In this document: positions 55,015 to 64,000 of the stretch, in pieces
Numbering within the stretch: the first letter of the stretch is position 1
Layout: every line of letters begins with the position of its first letter
Assembly (NCBI RefSeq): GCF_004152935.1
Contig: NZ_SETE01000001.1
Location: forward strand, 744,001 to 808,000
From: Brumimicrobium glaciale
Lineage (GTDB): Bacteria; Bacteroidota; Bacteroidia; Flavobacteriales_D; Crocinitomicaceae
Direction: 5' to 3'
DNA: 64,000 nt
Notes under the pieces: model-generated
The model's input: the letters and a program-made list of their open reading frames with translations, nothing else
Databases searched by the model: none
What the model was told of the DNA's origin: nothing
Position numbers and translations under genes: made by a program

Positions 55015-57072
55015 TCATTTTACTTTACGATAATCCAACAAAGTAACATGGCCATGTCTGATCACTTGAATTCCATTGCCGTCTCTTAAGGATAATCTAT
55101 AAATATAAACACCTTCATTCGCATAACGTGACTGCTCTCTTAACTGTCCGTTCCATCCTTCAGAAGGATTAGAAGTGGTGAATATTATTCTACCATAACG
55201 ATCATAAATTTCAAAAAGATAATCATCGAATTGTCTGTGTCTGGTTTCTGGTTTAAATATTGGATTTTTACCACCAACAGTAAAAGCATTTGGAATAAAA
55301 ATTAATGGTTCAATTACGCCGCAAGCAATATTACTAAAGCTCAATTCTTGAAGTCCAAATTTATTATTTGCTTCAACAGCTTGAACATAATAGCATACTT
55401 TCCCTTCGTCCGATTTTCCATAAGGAGTTACATTGTCAGTATATGTTCTTTTATTATAAGGTAAAATAGCAATAGGAGTAGTATCAAAAACGCCATCAAT
55501 TGAACGGTAAATTTTATAACTAGATATTGTGCCAATAAACTCCTCATATTGTGTCCACTGTAAAGTATGATTTTCGGCTTCCTCCTCTGTAATTACATTT
55601 AAGAGTATGGAAGTTCCAAAATTTGAAATGTCAGAAATTTGGTTGCATGTGTCAATAGTAATCGTTTGGTAAGTATAAGATCGCTCATTCACTTCAACAT
55701 CAGTATCAGTGAAAATGAATTCAGAACCCGTTCCGATTAAAGCTTCGTCAATCTTTACAAAACCTTGTGTTTTCTCGTCAAAACGTTCAAGTTGAATCGA
55801 TTTTATTCCCTCTCCATTAGCAACCCTGTGTTTGATTACGATATTTTCTCCTTCAACAGTTGCTACGCTCAAATAGGAAACTCCAGGTCCATTGCCTGCC
55901 GTTAATTTAACAGTGTCTTTGTTCGAAAAAGAAGTTATTCCCTGAAGTGAAACTGTTTGAACAGCGATAATCATTTCGTCTCCAAAATTGATATTCGTAC
56001 TGAATGTATTTACTTGAGATTGACCAACTTCTTGCCACGGGTTTCCATTTGTGCTAATAAAAATCTTGGCTTCAACAATACTGTCAAATCCTAAATATCC
56101 TGTCCAGCTCAAATTCAGCAAACGATTACATGCATCTATGGAAGAGCTGAGTTGATTGGTTGTATGTGGTTCTGCCTTTGCTGATGTTTGATAAGTTGGT
56201 GGAACATTTGTCGTGAAACAAGAATCAAATGCTGCTATAGAATATTGAAAAGGTCCATTTTCTAAATTTTCTGAATGTGTGAAAGTAGTATTTGGTCTTC
56301 CCCAAACAGTATCAATTTCTACTAAGTTTCCTGCTAAATCAGTTTGATAAACAACATATCCATAAGTGTCATTTTGATCATTTACATCCCAAGTAACAGT
56401 GATATCGTTTGTTAAGGTGTCAATGTTTACGTTTGTAATTACTGGTATATTGGGAACTATTCTGTCCTTAAATACATCTCCTGCAATATTACTTGTGAAG
56501 TCACAATTTGATGTCGGTAAAATGATTTGATAATTGATAAATTCATCACAAACAGTTATTGTATCTGAATAGTTTGTTGTATTGTAAAGAACTGAGTCAA
56601 TTAAAGTCCATGTTCCAGCAGGAAACTCTCTATAAATATGAAAATAATCATTGAAAGAACCGAGTTGAGAAGGGAAGGGCTTGTTCCATTGAAGAATTGC
56701 TTCACCATTTCCTGGATTATTCAAGTCTAAATAAATATTCTGAAGTGTATCGGAGGATTCAGGGATACTTCCCAGTACATTTGAATTTGTTGTAATGTAA
56801 TATCCATCAACTATTCCGGTTCCAGGATTAGTGATTGTTGCACTATTTGTATTGATGTTCGTGTAGTTATTATAAAAACCACCGTTTAGTCCAAACACAT
56901 CATAACTGTCAAATTCACCGTTTGGATCTGTAATAGGAGTCCAATTAATCGTAATATCTCCATTTGCTTCCGTCTTAACGCAAGTAATTTCTGGAGCATT
57001 CAAAGCACTTACTGTTTGGATATTGAATCCGAACAATGAAATTAAAAATAAAAATGGAACGACTTTATGCAT
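55015..57072 (-). CDS. FN3-rich secreted protein with T9SS type B sorting domain
   Basis: The 685-residue protein has a signal peptide (cleavage near TVSA, about 24) and about five or six fibronectin type III-like segments with recurrent beta-strand patterns (ETEANGDITINWTPITD-type starts, GYVVYQTDLAGNLVEIDTVW, SYKIYRSIDGVFDTTPIAIL). It ends with a T9SS type B gliding-associated domain (FIPNAFTVGGKNPIFKPETR ... EIYDRYGRIIFTT). It is probably a surface or adhesin-like protein exported by T9SS. It is transcribed toward the repeat-bearing gap. Confidence 0.87.
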   Translation of the reverse strand: MHKVVPFLFLISLFGFNIQTVSALNAPEITCVKTEANGDITINWTPITDPNGEFDSYDVFGLNGGFYNNYTNINTNSATITNPGTGIVDGYYITTNSNVLGSIPESSDTLQNIYLDLNNPGNGEAILQWNKPFPSQLGSFNDYFHIYREFPAGTWTLIDSVLYNTTNYSDTITVCDEFINYQIILPTSNCDFTSNIAGDVFKDRIVPNIPVITNVNIDTLTNDITVTWDVNDQNDTYGYVVYQTDLAGNLVEIDTVWGRPNTTFTHSENLENGPFQYSIAAFDSCFTTNVPPTYQTSAKAEPHTTNQLSSSIDACNRLLNLSWTGYLGFDSIVEAKIFISTNGNPWQEVGQSQVNTFSTNINFGDEMIIAVQTVSLQGITSFSNKDTVKLTAGNGPGVSYLSVATVEGENIVIKHRVANGEGIKSIQLERFDEKTQGFVKIDEALIGTGSEFIFTDTDVEVNERSYTYQTITIDTCNQISDISNFGTSILLNVITEEEAENHTLQWTQYEEFIGTISSYKIYRSIDGVFDTTPIAILPYNKRTYTDNVTPYGKSDEGKVCYYVQAVEANNKFGLQELSFSNIACGVIEPLIFIPNAFTVGGKNPIFKPETRHRQFDDYLFEIYDRYGRIIFTTSNPSEGWNGQLREQSRYANEGVYIYRLSLRDGNGIQVIRHGHVTLLDYRKVK

Positions 57073-57155
57073 TGATGTTTAAACGTGTTTTAAATACTAA
57101 TAGTATAACGTAAAGATAATGGTTTTCGTTGCCGAAAATCTTTCTAATCTTTAAT

Positions 57156-58412
57156 TTACCCAGCACTCACCACCGTAAAATCTTCCCAGTTCAAATACAA
57201 ATTAGCCAAATCCTTCACTTCTTTCGGAGTAATTTCATTTACTTCTTTAATAAACTTGTCATAATAAGAAAAGTCTAATCCGTAAGTTTCAACTGAAATA
57301 AATCTGTCCATCATGGCTTGTGCTCCATCAGATTGCTCCAAAATTTGACCAATAATGTAGTTTTTCACCAGCGACAATTCAGTTTCACTCACTTCCTCAG
57401 TTTGTAAAAGAGTGATTTCTGCTTTAATAGCTTCTAAAGTCAAGTCTTTGAATTCTTTTCCAACTTCTGTGCTGATAAAGAAATAGCCTGTTTCTAACAA
57501 TTGTGCAACGCCAGAACCAATTCCATAAGTATATCCTTTGTCTTCACGAATTGATGTCATTAATCGACTTCCGAAATAACCACCCAAAATTGTATTGACA
57601 ACACTAAATTTGATAAAATCTGTATGTTGTTTATTGAATAAAACTCTTCCAACGCGAATTGCCGTTTGAAGCGCTTGTTCTTTTTCTACGTGAATGTTAT
57701 TTGGTGTATAGCTATAATCGTAATCTATTGTAGTGACTTCGTCTTTGCTGAATTGATTTCCTAATTCTTTGATAGCATTCAAATCTTCGTCATTCAATGC
57801 ACCAACAATGCTGATGTATTGCAATCCTTTCAGGTATTTATGTTTGTGAAATTCAATTAAATCTTTTTGGTCAATTTCATCGTAATCTTCCAATTGCGTT
57901 AAATCTCCATAAGGTGAATTATTGAATAAATCGCTCAAAAAAGCACGTCTGGCTTGTGTAGAAACTTTCTCCAAACTAATTGCCATTTTCTTCTTTTTCG
58001 ATTGTAGCAATTGGTTAATTTCCTTTGGATTGAAATTAACATTAATCATTGCATCTACAACTGTTTTTGCAATGGTAACAATGTGTTCTCTTAATCCAAT
58101 AGCTGAAATAGTCGCTCTTTCAGTTGAAATTTCTACTCCCGTAAATCCTCCTAATCTGTCAATTGCTTCTTCAATTTCATCGCTTGATTTATCTGCTGAA
58201 CCTGAGAATAAAAGCTCTCCTGTCAATTGAGCAATGATTTTTGATGTTTTTAAACTTCCAGCGTCAAAAACGAAATCTATTCGAACCGTTTCATCAGTTG
58301 TTTCACGCATACTGTAAACGTCCACTTTGTTTGCTAAAGTATCAATTTCCGGTGATTGAAAATCTATATGTGTAATCGTTGATGTTTCTGGTGCAAGTGT
58401 TCTATTCATCAT
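57156..58412 (-). CDS. M16 family peptidase, inactive-type partner
   Basis: The 418-residue protein is an insulinase/mitochondrial-processing-peptidase-like M16 domain pair but lacks the HxxEH zinc motif, as expected for the non-catalytic subunit of a two-protein M16 system. Conserved C-terminal features include RVGRVLFNKQHTDFIKFSVV and GGYFGSRLMTSIREDKGYTYGIG. It starts 11 bases inside the end of the catalytic partner gene, so the two are co-translated. It probably forms a heterodimer with that product. Confidence 0.9.
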   Translation of the reverse strand: MMNRTLAPETSTITHIDFQSPEIDTLANKVDVYSMRETTDETVRIDFVFDAGSLKTSKIIAQLTGELLFSGSADKSSDEIEEAIDRLGGFTGVEISTERATISAIGLREHIVTIAKTVVDAMINVNFNPKEINQLLQSKKKKMAISLEKVSTQARRAFLSDLFNNSPYGDLTQLEDYDEIDQKDLIEFHKHKYLKGLQYISIVGALNDEDLNAIKELGNQFSKDEVTTIDYDYSYTPNNIHVEKEQALQTAIRVGRVLFNKQHTDFIKFSVVNTILGGYFGSRLMTSIREDKGYTYGIGSGVAQLLETGYFFISTEVGKEFKDLTLEAIKAEITLLQTEEVSETELSLVKNYIIGQILEQSDGAQAMMDRFISVETYGLDFSYYDKFIKEVNEITPKEVKDLANLYLNWEDFTVVSAG

Positions 58413-59649
58413 TTTTCTTTGCTTTAATAATCAATTGTGTACAGTTTGTTTTCTGTAAAATTTCTTTTGCGTATTTCTGAATTCCTTCCACCGTAACTTT
58501 TTCATACAATTCAGTTTCGGTATTGATAAGATTAGCATCACCCATTAATTCATTCATTGCCAAAGCCATACTTTTATTCAAAACACCTTGTTCAGAAAAT
58601 GCTTTTGTCGTTTTTACTTTATTGATGATTTTCTCCAATTCAGCTTCTTCAACTAAAGTCGATTTCATTTCATCAATAATTTTCCAAATCTCTGTATCAA
58701 TTTGTTCTAAAGTTGCTCCATCACTTGGGTGGACAGAAAGCATCAGCATTCCTGTATCCGTTGAACCCATGACATACGCATTGATGTCTGTCACCAATTC
58801 TAATTCCTTTTTCAAACGCTTGTATAAACGAGAAGATTTCCCTCTCCCTAAAACATCGGAAATTAAATCAGCTTCGTAGAATCCATCTTCACCTTTTCCT
58901 ACCATTTTAAATCCGTAGGTATAAACATCAGAAGGAACATCTCTTTCAATCGTTTTTGTTCTGAATTCTGTCTGTTTTGGCTCTTGTGGTAAGTTTCTAA
59001 CTTTCTTTTCTTTCGAAGGAATGTCAGCATACCATTTCGTTACCAATCTTTTTACTTCTTCTAATTCAAGATTTCCAGCAATACATAAAATTGCATTTCC
59101 AGGGTGATAATGTGTTTTGAAAAAGTCTTTCACTTCATCCATTGTCGCTTCCTTGATGTGCTCAATGTTCTTTCCGATAGTTGCCCAACGGTAAGGGTGA
59201 GTTTCATAAGCCAATGGTCGAAATTCTAACCATAAATCTCCATAAGGTTGATTCAAATAACGTTGTTTGAATTCCTCAATTACAACACTGCGTTGAACTT
59301 CTAAACTTTTTTCTGTAAAAGCCAAAGACAACATTCTATCGCTTTCCAACCACAAAGCTGTTTCCAAGTTTTGCGCTGGAACAACATCGTAATAATTGGT
59401 GATGTCATTACTCGTAAAAGCATTGTTTGATCCACCCGCTTCTTGCAATGGTCCATCGAAATTTGGAATATTGACAGAGCCTCCAAACATTAAATGCTCA
59501 AATAAATGGGCGAATCCTGTCCTTTCTGGAGATTCATCTCTTGCTCCAACATCAAATAAAGTATTGACCACCGCCATTGGTGTCGTTACATCTTTATGGA
59601 AAATTACACGCAATCCATTGTCGAGTTCAAAACGCTCAAATTCTACCAT
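58402..59649 (-). CDS. M16 family zinc peptidase, catalytic subunit
   Basis: The 415-residue protein has the inverted zinc motif HxxEH as FAHLFEHLMFGGS (about residue 45), with the distal Glu in SVVIEEFKQRYLNQPYGDLW. The C-terminal half includes GRGKSSRLYKRLKKELELV. No signal peptide is seen in this frame, so it is probably cytosolic. It pairs with the downstream partner (11-base overlap) and its ATG overlaps the last base of the upstream nitronate monooxygenase gene. Confidence 0.92.
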   Translation of the reverse strand: MVEFERFELDNGLRVIFHKDVTTPMAVVNTLFDVGARDESPERTGFAHLFEHLMFGGSVNIPNFDGPLQEAGGSNNAFTSNDITNYYDVVPAQNLETALWLESDRMLSLAFTEKSLEVQRSVVIEEFKQRYLNQPYGDLWLEFRPLAYETHPYRWATIGKNIEHIKEATMDEVKDFFKTHYHPGNAILCIAGNLELEEVKRLVTKWYADIPSKEKKVRNLPQEPKQTEFRTKTIERDVPSDVYTYGFKMVGKGEDGFYEADLISDVLGRGKSSRLYKRLKKELELVTDINAYVMGSTDTGMLMLSVHPSDGATLEQIDTEIWKIIDEMKSTLVEEAELEKIINKVKTTKAFSEQGVLNKSMALAMNELMGDANLINTETELYEKVTVEGIQKYAKEILQKTNCTQLIIKAKKNDE

Positions 59650-60605
59650 TAAAACTTAAATTTTTCATTTGTATTTTGTGCTGCCAAAGCAGTCTTGAAA
59701 TCATTAACAATCTCCTCAACGATTTGTGCGGCAGGAAGAATTTTGTGTATCAATCCTGAAACTTGTCCTATCTCTAATTCACCTTCTTCCAAATCACCTT
59801 CAAACATTCCTTTCTTCGCTCTTCCGCGACCCAATAAAGTCACTAAATCCTCAACGCTTTTACATTCGTTGTAAGCTTCAACTACTTGAGAATAAAAAGC
59901 ATTTTTGATTAAACGGACAGGAGTAATTTCTTTTAGAGTCAAGACAGTATCACCTTCTTTAGATTCAACCACTGTATTCTTGAAATTGATATGTGCCGAA
60001 GATTCTTCCGAAGCTACAAAACGACTTCCAATTTGCACTGCGTCAGCACCAAGGTTCATGGCTGCTAACATTCCAGCACCATTTCCAATTCCACCAGCTG
60101 CAATTAATGGAATATCTAGAGCTTCAGCCACCATCGGAATCAAACAAAAAGTTGTTGTTTCATCTTTTCCGTTGTGTCCACCCGCTTCAAATCCTTCGGC
60201 AACAATGGCATCAACGCCAGCTTCTTGAGATTTTAATGCGAATTTCACACTAGAAACCACGTGAACAACTGTAATTCCTTGGTCTTTTAAATGTTTCGTC
60301 CAAGTTTTTGGATTTCCAGCAGATGTAAAAACGATAGGAACTTTGTGTTTGATAATTGTCGCAATGTGCTTGTCAATATCTGGATAAAGCATAGGTAAAT
60401 TCACCGCAAAAGGTTTATCAGTCGCCGCCTTACATTTTTGAATTTGTTCATCCAAAATTTCAGGATACATACTTCCAGAACCAATAATTCCTAACCCACC
60501 AGCATTGGAAACAGCAGAAGCCAATTCCCAACCCGAACACCAAATCATTCCTGCCTGGATTAGCGGATATTCTATATTAAATAATGATGCTATTCTATTT
60601 TTCAT
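59649..60605 (-). CDS. nitronate monooxygenase / FabK-like flavoprotein
   Basis: The 318-residue protein is a TIM-barrel flavoenzyme of the 2-nitropropane dioxygenase family. Motifs are YPLIQAGMIWCSGWELASAVSNAGGLGIIG (about residue 13), GVDAIVAEGFEAGGHNGKDETTTFCLIPMV (about 130) and AAGGIGNGAGMLAAMNLGADAVQIGSRFV. It could be a nitronate monooxygenase or an enoyl-ACP reductase of the FabK type, which share this fold. The last base of its stop is the first base of the M16 gene, so the three genes form one operon. Confidence 0.86.
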   Translation of the reverse strand: MKNRIASLFNIEYPLIQAGMIWCSGWELASAVSNAGGLGIIGSGSMYPEILDEQIQKCKAATDKPFAVNLPMLYPDIDKHIATIIKHKVPIVFTSAGNPKTWTKHLKDQGITVVHVVSSVKFALKSQEAGVDAIVAEGFEAGGHNGKDETTTFCLIPMVAEALDIPLIAAGGIGNGAGMLAAMNLGADAVQIGSRFVASEESSAHINFKNTVVESKEGDTVLTLKEITPVRLIKNAFYSQVVEAYNECKSVEDLVTLLGRGRAKKGMFEGDLEEGELEIGQVSGLIHKILPAAQIVEEIVNDFKTALAAQNTNEKFKF

Positions 60606-60651
60606 AAAATGATTTTTTTATTTACGATTATTACGATGGTTTATATATGGC

Positions 60652-60705
60652 AAATTGTACGGACGGTTTGAAACCGTCCATAGGTGCAATCCGCCCGTGC
60701 AATTT
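60652..60705. repeat. palindrome GGACGGTTT/AAACCGTCC within larger inverted arms
   Basis: GGACGGTTTGAAACCGTCC (60661-60679) is a 9-bp stem. Outer arms AAATTGTACGGACGG (60652-60666) and CCGCCCGTGCAATTT (60691-60705) mirror each other with two mismatches. It lies between lgt and the nitronate monooxygenase, and its layout resembles the palindromes at 1880, 10958 and 37451. Confidence 0.8.
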
Positions 60706-60710
60706 ATCAA

Positions 60711-61544
60711 TCAATCATTTTTAGCATTCAACTTCTTCCCCCAAGCCAACAACATAATAATTATCCCTGCTAAAACAAATGGAATACTCAGCCATTGTCC
60801 AGTGTTGATTAATAATCCAGCATCGCGTTCAGCTTGACCAACTTTTACGAATTCGATAATGAATCTCCATCCGAAAATAAAGACAAGGAACAGTCCGAAT
60901 AGGAATCCACTCTTTTCTTTTAGCTTCGTTTTCCAATGTAATCTCAATAAAATGAAGAAACTTAATAAATAGGCAAGTGCTTCATACAATTGAGCTGGGT
61001 GACGATAAACATGTTCCATTCTACCGTTGACTTCAACCAAATTATCTACACTTTCATGCATAAATTTGAATCCCCAAGGCATTGTCGTAGGATTTCCAAT
61101 AATTTCGTGATTCACTAGATTTCCTAAACGAATGAAACAAGCAGCAATGGCAATAGGAGCAACGATGCGATCCAAAACCCACCAAATTGGTCTCTTCGAT
61201 ACAACTTTGCTGTAAATTATCAAGGCAATAAAAATTGCAATTGCTCCACCATGACTCGCTAATCCACCTTCCCAAACTTTGAAAATGTCGATTGGGTTTT
61301 CTCTGTAAATATGCCAATCATAAAAGAAAACATGTCCAAGACGCGCTCCCACAATTGTAGCAACTACGATGTAAATTAATAATTTATCCAACCATTCTTC
61401 TGGAATCCCTTCGGCTTTAAACATGCGCTTAGTCACGTAAAAACCAATGATTAAACCTGAAACAAAAAGTAATCCGTATAAGTTTGGAGTGCTCCAACCA
61501 TCAATGAGTTGCGAGCTCATATTCCATTCAATTCCTAATATCAC
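60711..61544 (-). CDS. lgt: prolipoprotein diacylglyceryl transferase
   Basis: The 277-residue inner-membrane enzyme transfers diacylglycerol from phosphatidylglycerol to the lipobox cysteine of prolipoproteins. It has about seven helices and family motifs: WEGGLASHGGAIAIFIALII (about residue 89), FIRLGNLVNHEIIGNPTTMPWGF (about 137) and a conserved Arg/Glu pair in FGWRFIIEFVKVGQAERDAG. Its substrates include the TPR, YceI and PorW lipoproteins found in this window. It appears monocistronic. Confidence 0.95.
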   Translation of the reverse strand: MILGIEWNMSSQLIDGWSTPNLYGLLFVSGLIIGFYVTKRMFKAEGIPEEWLDKLLIYIVVATIVGARLGHVFFYDWHIYRENPIDIFKVWEGGLASHGGAIAIFIALIIYSKVVSKRPIWWVLDRIVAPIAIAACFIRLGNLVNHEIIGNPTTMPWGFKFMHESVDNLVEVNGRMEHVYRHPAQLYEALAYLLSFFILLRLHWKTKLKEKSGFLFGLFLVFIFGWRFIIEFVKVGQAERDAGLLINTGQWLSIPFVLAGIIIMLLAWGKKLNAKND

Positions 61545-61609
61545 AATGTCTATTTTTATAATGTATGCGAAAGATACTTTTTTTGTGGTAAAGAACGGGT
61601 GGTTTTCAA

Positions 61610-61935
61610 GAAGAATTACGCAGAGTTAGGCAAAGGCGCAAAGATTCGCAGAGAATAAAAAGAAGAAAAGGGAGAAGAGGAGGGTTTGAATTTGAAAATC
61701 CCAGAGGGATGGTGTAATTCAAGCATAGGATACAATCCTATGCTTGAAAAAGTATGTGTCAAATGAATCCCAGAGGGATGGCGTAATAGAAACAATGCTT
61801 TCGCATTGTTTCCTGCTGCTCTATTGGAGCAGACAATATTAAGTGTGGATTGTGCTCTATGAACTTCCGCGTTTATCTTTTCTACGTCCTCACCTCTGCG
61901 AAACTCTGCGAAAACTCTCCGCAGCTCCGCATCAT
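61610..61935. repeat. nested repeat block between lgt and trhO
   Basis: Two copies of AATCCCAGAGGGATGG(T/C)GT (61697-61715 and 61766-61784) are each followed by a strong hairpin. The first pairs TCAAGCATAGGAT with ATCCTATGCTTGA (61719-61747) and the second pairs GAAACAATGC with GCATTGTTTC (61789-61812). A third hairpin, CTGCTC/GAGCAG, lies at 61816-61832. GCAGAG/GGCGCAAAG-type edges (about 61617-61655 and 61890-61930) surround the block in opposite orientation. No gene is present in 61545-62024. Confidence 0.88.
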
Positions 61936-62024
61936 TTTTTCTAACGAATAAAATTCGAAGGGAAAACGTTAATCAATAATGCCAAAACCAAATTCAACGG
62001 GTCATCACGCATACAGCCTACAGC

Positions 62025-63116
62025 CTAAAGCTTATTGCTTATAGCTATCGCCTCCGCCACTCTAACCGGCTTCTTATTATTATCTTTAAACTTCAATTTA
62101 TCAGACCTCCCTTTCTTGAAAATCTGATTGCTGTTCTCCAATCCTTTTCTTAGTTCTTTCTGCTCTTCAATCGGTAAATTATAAACGTCTTGACAATCTG
62201 TAGAACAACATCCTTGTAGTTTTTCCTTACAACTTTCACATTGAATAAATAGCAAATGACACGCGTCATTCACACAATTCGTATGCGTATCTGCTGCTTC
62301 TCCACATTGGTGACAAACAGAAATTATATCTTCAGTTATTCTTTCACCACGTCTTTCATCAAACACGAAGTTTTTCCCTATAAATTTATTCTCTATTCCG
62401 TTGTCTGTGCAATCGTTGGCGTATTTAATAATTCCACCTTCCAATTGATGTACATTCTTGAATCCTCTGTGTTTGTACCAAGCAGAAGCTTTTTCACAGC
62501 GGATTCCTCCTGTACAATACATCACGATATTCTTGTCTTCGTTTCCTGATAAAATTTCACTCTCTATAATAGGAAGAGATTCACGGAAAGTATCCACATC
62601 TGGAGTAATTGCCCCTTTGAAATGTCCAACTTCCGTCTCGTAATGATTACGCATGTCAATCAAAATCGTATTCGGATCATCGATTAACGCATTAAATTCA
62701 GTTGCTTTAAGGTGTTTTCCTTTATTTGTAACATCAAAAGTTGCGTCATTTAAACCATCGGCTAAAATCTTGTTACGGATTTTAATCTTTAGTTTTAAGA
62801 ATGGAAATTCTGCTTCTTCCTCGTTTACAGCGATGTTTAGTCTGATGTTGTTTAAAAAAGAAATAGTGTACAATTCTTTTTTGAACTCTTCGAACTTGTC
62901 AGCTGGAACACCCATTTGTGCGTTAATTCCTTCAGTTGCGACATAAGTTCTTCCTACGACTCCTAGATTATCCCACATTTGAAAGAGGTGGTCTCTAAAA
63001 ACTTGAGGGTTGGGAATAGAAGCATATTGATAAAAAGAAACGGTAACGAATTTTGTTCCGCGTTCTTTTAACTTTTCCACCAACTCCTCTTTACTCAATT
63101 TATTCCACAGTTGCAT
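62025..63116 (-). CDS. trhO: rhodanese-like tRNA uridine hydroxylase TrhO
   Basis: The 363-residue protein matches TrhO (UPF0176), which makes 5-hydroxyuridine at tRNA position 34. A UPF0176 N-terminal domain (about 15-120) precedes a rhodanese domain (about 140-260) with the active Cys in MYCTGGIRCEKASAWYK (about residue 198). A C-terminal extension with eight or more Cys (CHQCGEAADTHTNCVNDACH ... CESCKEKLQGCCSTDC) should bind zinc. It is transcribed alone from near the window end. Confidence 0.93.
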   Translation of the reverse strand: MQLWNKLSKEELVEKLKERGTKFVTVSFYQYASIPNPQVFRDHLFQMWDNLGVVGRTYVATEGINAQMGVPADKFEEFKKELYTISFLNNIRLNIAVNEEEAEFPFLKLKIKIRNKILADGLNDATFDVTNKGKHLKATEFNALIDDPNTILIDMRNHYETEVGHFKGAITPDVDTFRESLPIIESEILSGNEDKNIVMYCTGGIRCEKASAWYKHRGFKNVHQLEGGIIKYANDCTDNGIENKFIGKNFVFDERRGERITEDIISVCHQCGEAADTHTNCVNDACHLLFIQCESCKEKLQGCCSTDCQDVYNLPIEEQKELRKGLENSNQIFKKGRSDKLKFKDNNKKPVRVAEAIAISNKL

Positions 63117-63312
63117 GCTATGTATTTTTTATATGATTAAAGATTTTACAAAGATACAGAAAATGAATAAAACCCAAAATTGAGAGCAATTGAATTTAAT
63201 GACTTTTATCAGTTGAATCAAATTTTGTTATCTCTTCAAAATGATTTATGTTTGAATGCAATAACTTATGAATTTTTTACCCCGCTGTGTTTTATTATTA
63301 AAAACCAACACT

Positions 63313-63969
63313 ATGAAGACTATGAAAATTACTATCGCTATGCTGCTCCTAACTTTTTTAATGAGCTGCAATAAAAATGAACAATATACGATTATAGGCC
63401 GTGTTTTGTATGGCTGTGATTCACTTATTGTGAATGACAATAGTTTTTTACTAACACAGGAATTTAAAGAGGCATCACTTATACCGAGTAAAAGAGACCC
63501 AATTTACAGAGGTTTCTTTACAGATGGGAATGGTCGCTTTAAAATTATATATAAAAGGAAAGAAGCTGTTAATACAGATCTAGAATTTTATTTCAATAAT
63601 AACCATGTATATGAAGGAATTCCAGCCTACCAAGATGTTGATCTTGGTAATGTTTATGTTGGTAATACATTTGTAAGTTTCAAAATAAGACTTGATGTGG
63701 ATAGCGCTTACACTGCGAGTGATACCCTAATTATTAAAACTCATAATCAACTTCAGATTCAAATTCCAGGACCTTTTCAAAATGGGGTTGTGGATACAGT
63801 TTATAACTTTTCTTATTTTAGATCTCATCACTACACAGAAGGCGTTGAAATTAATATTGTAAATTATAGAATTTTGAATTCAGGTGTAGTTCAACAAGGT
63901 AATGTTGATTTTATGATTCCTAAATTATGCACAAACGAGCTTTTTGAAGCAGTTATAAAAATAGAGTAG
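63313..63969 (+). CDS. small lipoprotein of unknown function
   Basis: From the ATG at 63313 the protein is about 218 residues and starts with a lipoprotein signal (MKTMKITIAMLLLTFLMSC, Cys about residue 19). This start is preferred over an earlier frame at 63268 because it gives a proper lipobox signal. The rest is beta-strand rich with repeated aromatic and Asp residues (YVGNTFVSFKIRLDVDSAYT), and no family is recognised. It ends about 30 bases before the end of the window. Confidence 0.7.
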   Translation: MKTMKITIAMLLLTFLMSCNKNEQYTIIGRVLYGCDSLIVNDNSFLLTQEFKEASLIPSKRDPIYRGFFTDGNGRFKIIYKRKEAVNTDLEFYFNNNHVYEGIPAYQDVDLGNVYVGNTFVSFKIRLDVDSAYTASDTLIIKTHNQLQIQIPGPFQNGVVDTVYNFSYFRSHHYTEGVEINIVNYRILNSGVVQQGNVDFMIPKLCTNELFEAVIKIE

Positions 63970-64000
63970 AAATTAATTGATGGTTTTAAAATAAAAAAAA

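Overview
The window is about 64 kb of AT-rich chromosome from a member of the Bacteroidota, most likely order Flavobacteriales; a Fluviicola/Crocinitomicaceae-like organism is my guess, not proven. Supporting signs are type IX secretion (T9SS) sorting domains of both A and B type, a PorW/SprE-like T9SS lipoprotein, TAnnTTTG-type promoter boxes, weak Shine-Dalgarno signals, and family-typical genes (DUF5686, DUF3109, a fused alpha/beta E1 dehydrogenase, paired M16 peptidases). I found no rRNA, tRNA, CRISPR array, transposase, integrase or phage gene.

Layout. 0.5-9 kb: saccharopine-dehydrogenase-like gene, membrane protein, TPR lipoprotein, mnmD, dnaB, a periplasmic protein of the kind often labelled 'asparagine synthetase B', and tsaB. 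9-15.4 kb: metK, S9 peptidase, class II aldolase, accD. 15.8-25.1 kb: a tandem array of three large secreted PA14/T9SS type A paralogues, the third interrupted by an in-frame TGA. 25-33 kb: transport and stress genes (cation/proton antiporter, YceI, MpaB-type oxygenase, pirin, K+ channel, pentapeptide-repeat protein, MscS channel). 33-39 kb: SF1 helicase, fused 2-oxoacid dehydrogenase E1, methyltransferase, DUF3109. 39-45.4 kb: YceI lipoprotein, porW/sprE, bactofilin, AtpZ-like protein, a small membrane protein, rfaE2, flippase-like protein. 45.8-64 kb: T9SS type B protein, LpxD-like acyltransferase, PP2C phosphatase, lptB, DUF5686 outer-membrane protein, tatC, FN3-rich T9SS type B protein, two M16 peptidases, nitronate monooxygenase, lgt, trhO and a terminal lipoprotein.

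Functional links. Five T9SS cargo loci (three type A, two type B) sit in the same window as one T9SS component (PorW/SprE). Envelope biogenesis is represented by lptB, lgt, tatC, rfaE2 and an LpxD-like protein. tRNA modification is represented by mnmD, tsaB and trhO, which are scattered and not in one operon.

The most unusual material is (i) the three-gene secreted array with shuffled PA14-like modules, long signal-peptide N-regions and an in-frame stop in one member, and (ii) the intergenic regions, which carry many families of palindromes and AT-rich repeats. Several of these repeats overlap or abut the stop codons of neighbouring genes.
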